From Gymnogyps californianus (lineage: Eukaryota > Chordata > Aves > Accipitriformes > Cathartidae), in assembly GCF_018139145.2 (NCBI RefSeq), contig NC_059478.1, positions 3,100,001 to 3,164,000 of the forward strand: a stretch of DNA of 64,000 nucleotides, read 5' to 3'. Positions 62,279 through 64,000 of this stretch are shown in pieces. A model generated the notes under the pieces. The model was not told the DNA's origin and made no database searches. It saw only the letters and a program-made list of their open reading frames with translations. Within the stretch, counting starts at the first letter, position 1. Each line of letters starts with the position of its first letter. The translations under genes were made by a program, and so were the position numbers.

Positions 62279-64000
62279 GGATTTCAGGTAACAAAATAGG
62301 CAGGGAGAAAGGAGTCCAGTATATTATCTGTGCAGCAGTGACCACCTCATGTGTGATTTGTAGCATCCATCCCACATTTGACTAACAGGAGCTGTAGTTA
62401 TACTTCTCCTTTACTTTTGTTACCTCTGCACACAGTAAATCCAGCTCAGGAGAAAAAAAAAAATTAAAAAGAGTGCTAGTGTATTTCAAAACACTTTAAT
62501 AACGGGCAACAACATAAGCAAGAGATGTTGGTAAATCTGGAGCAAAACCAGCTCTCTGCTGGAAAAGATTTCAAGCTCTATCAAGGCTAACATGTGTAAC
62601 ACTTGTCCTTCATTTACCATAGGTGCAAGACATCAATAAACTCTTTTACAGAAGCAGCTGGTTGAAATAAATGACAGAAAACCCTACAGGCCCATGTGAG
62701 TCCATTTGGGAATTTGAAGCTTGCCGACGAGCAGCTTTGTTGGGGACACGGATACAAGTGTGTGTATACAGTACACAAACATGTCACCTTATACACATTT
62801 GTGTGCAAGACTGTACATATGTGACAGACGTAAGGGGCTGAGTGAAGAAAAAGTTTGAGAAGAATGAGGAGCTGAAGCCTTACACAACCGCAGGACCACC
62901 TGCAGTGTGACCTTGAATGAGTGGCTCAAAGGTGTGTTATGGATCAGTAAGACCAGCTGAAAGAAAAAACAAGAAAATTATCCTCCAGGACTCTGGAAAA
63001 TGGGACGTATATACACCTAGATGCAGCCTTGCTAGTTCATAAGGATGTACCTGACTTGATTACAAACTTCTCCTTTCACCTCAGATGATCTTACAGGTTA
63101 TCACATCAGATAATCTGTAAGACCTCAAACTCTGTCTACTCATGCCAAACGGTTAATGAATCCTCAGCTGTATCAGTTATGATGGACATGAAGCATTTCA
63201 AACACCAGTATAGTTTCACTGAAATGGGTAGAAAGAGGTGGCTGGTTCTTCAGAGCCTTGTGTTTTAATTGCTTGTAGGAGGTCCTATCATGCTAAAAAT
63301 ACTAAGCAATTCACCTATTTGTATATAAACACTTATTCCAGGTAAATAAATGCAGCAGGCAGGTAAGTAACAGTTCGATTTCATCAACATAACCCTCTCC
63401 AAATTATTGAGCTCTTTACCTTAGAAATTGTATGGGTTTAGCTGGGCCTGATATAGAACTGCAGAAGATGGATATATGCCTTGATAAAAAGCAAGTCCAC
63501 GTGTTAGATGACTCGGTCATTTTTTCAGGATGCATAGAAACCTTTCAACATATTATGAACCAATATTTCTAGTTTTGCATGAGAACAGTGAGAGTCTGAG
63601 TTTGCCTACAGCAACTGATGATCCACAGAGATCCCTCTTTATGCAGTGCATGTTCTTGCATTGTCTAAACACAGTGAGAAAACAGTCTAATGTGATTTCA
63701 GACCCCTGCCCCTTTCATCGCTAACCTAGAGTTGTTTGTGTATCAAAAGGAAGAACACACAACGTGCACTCAACCAGACAGAGCCGAACTGCCTGCAGCC
63801 AAAATACAAAAGATTGGATATGTAATTTTTTGTTGTAGTATAATCATTCTGTCATGTATAATGGATGCACAGGCATAGTTTAGGCTTTTGAAAACCTAAA
63901 GCAAAGCTTTACTTTATTCCTGTAAATCTCACAGGCTTCAAATTGAAGCATTCCCTTCTGTCAGCAGCACAATGCTTAGCAATGAAATTCCATGGCCCAA

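Larger units (their letters stand above)
55691..64000. other. Intergenic DNA, no gene recognised
   Basis: AT-rich sequence; open frames are short and have no recognisable domain. Contents seen: a 22-bp tandem duplication at 56784-56827, a TATA-like site at 57898 downstream of two ATGCAAA octamer-like sites, a 16-bp tandem repeat at 60631-60662, and A runs near 61727 and 62262. No transposon end, RNA gene or exon is supported. Confidence 0.65.

Noticed and set aside
62890..62950. Possible antisense MIR core (GCAGTGTGACCTTGAATGAG)
   Set aside because: The match stops after about 25 bases and lacks the following CAGTTTCC part.
1..64000. tRNA genes, CRISPR arrays, endogenous retrovirus genes or LTRs
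   Set aside because: No cloverleaf with a proper T-arm, no regularly spaced direct repeats, and no gag/pol/env-like frames were seen; the tandem repeats present are too short and too few.

Overview
This is vertebrate nuclear DNA, most likely from a bird. The evidence is: (i) several CR1 LINE copies, some ending in the ATTCTATG-type 3' octamers typical of avian CR1; (ii) a low overall repeat load with short intervening AT-rich sequence; (iii) old amniote MIR-like relics; and (iv) one protein-coding exon that is clearly the first coding exon of hemicentin-1 (HMCN1). Nothing looks bacterial, viral or plasmid-like, and almost all of the short open frames in the window are chance frames in non-coding DNA.

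Layout. Positions 1-12049 are read here as the 5' part of HMCN1 intron 1 (gene on the minus strand, running toward lower coordinates); no second exon is seen. Positions 12050-12335 hold coding exon 1, encoding a signal peptide and the start of the VWA domain with its DVTGSM metal-site motif, followed by a clean GT splice donor. Roughly 11930-12990 is a CpG island containing the 5' UTR and promoter, with GC boxes and a G-quadruplex-capable tract. From about 13000 to 64000 is upstream intergenic DNA with no gene that I can support.

The intergenic part holds at least eight CR1 pieces: a probable relic at 13143-13200, a 3' tip at 15055-15114, an open-frame fragment at 28107-28845, an old antisense piece at 32260-32560, a decayed piece at 37966-38346, a 2.6-kb multi-domain copy at 46280-48884, and a tail-to-tail pair at 54567-55690. 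MIR-like relics lie near 7712, 17887 and 37789. There are also short tandem duplications, homopolymer tracts and perfect small inverted repeats.

How it works together. The only functional unit I can defend is the HMCN1 promoter plus exon 1, the start of a secreted extracellular-matrix protein. The rest is intron and upstream flank that may carry regulatory elements, which sequence reading alone cannot prove. I did not find an undescribed biological system here. The points most worth checking are the isolated G-rich patch at 14684-14764, the homeodomain-motif-rich segment around 52160-52440, the uninterrupted CR1 frame at 28121-28801, and the possible divergent transcription from the CpG island.
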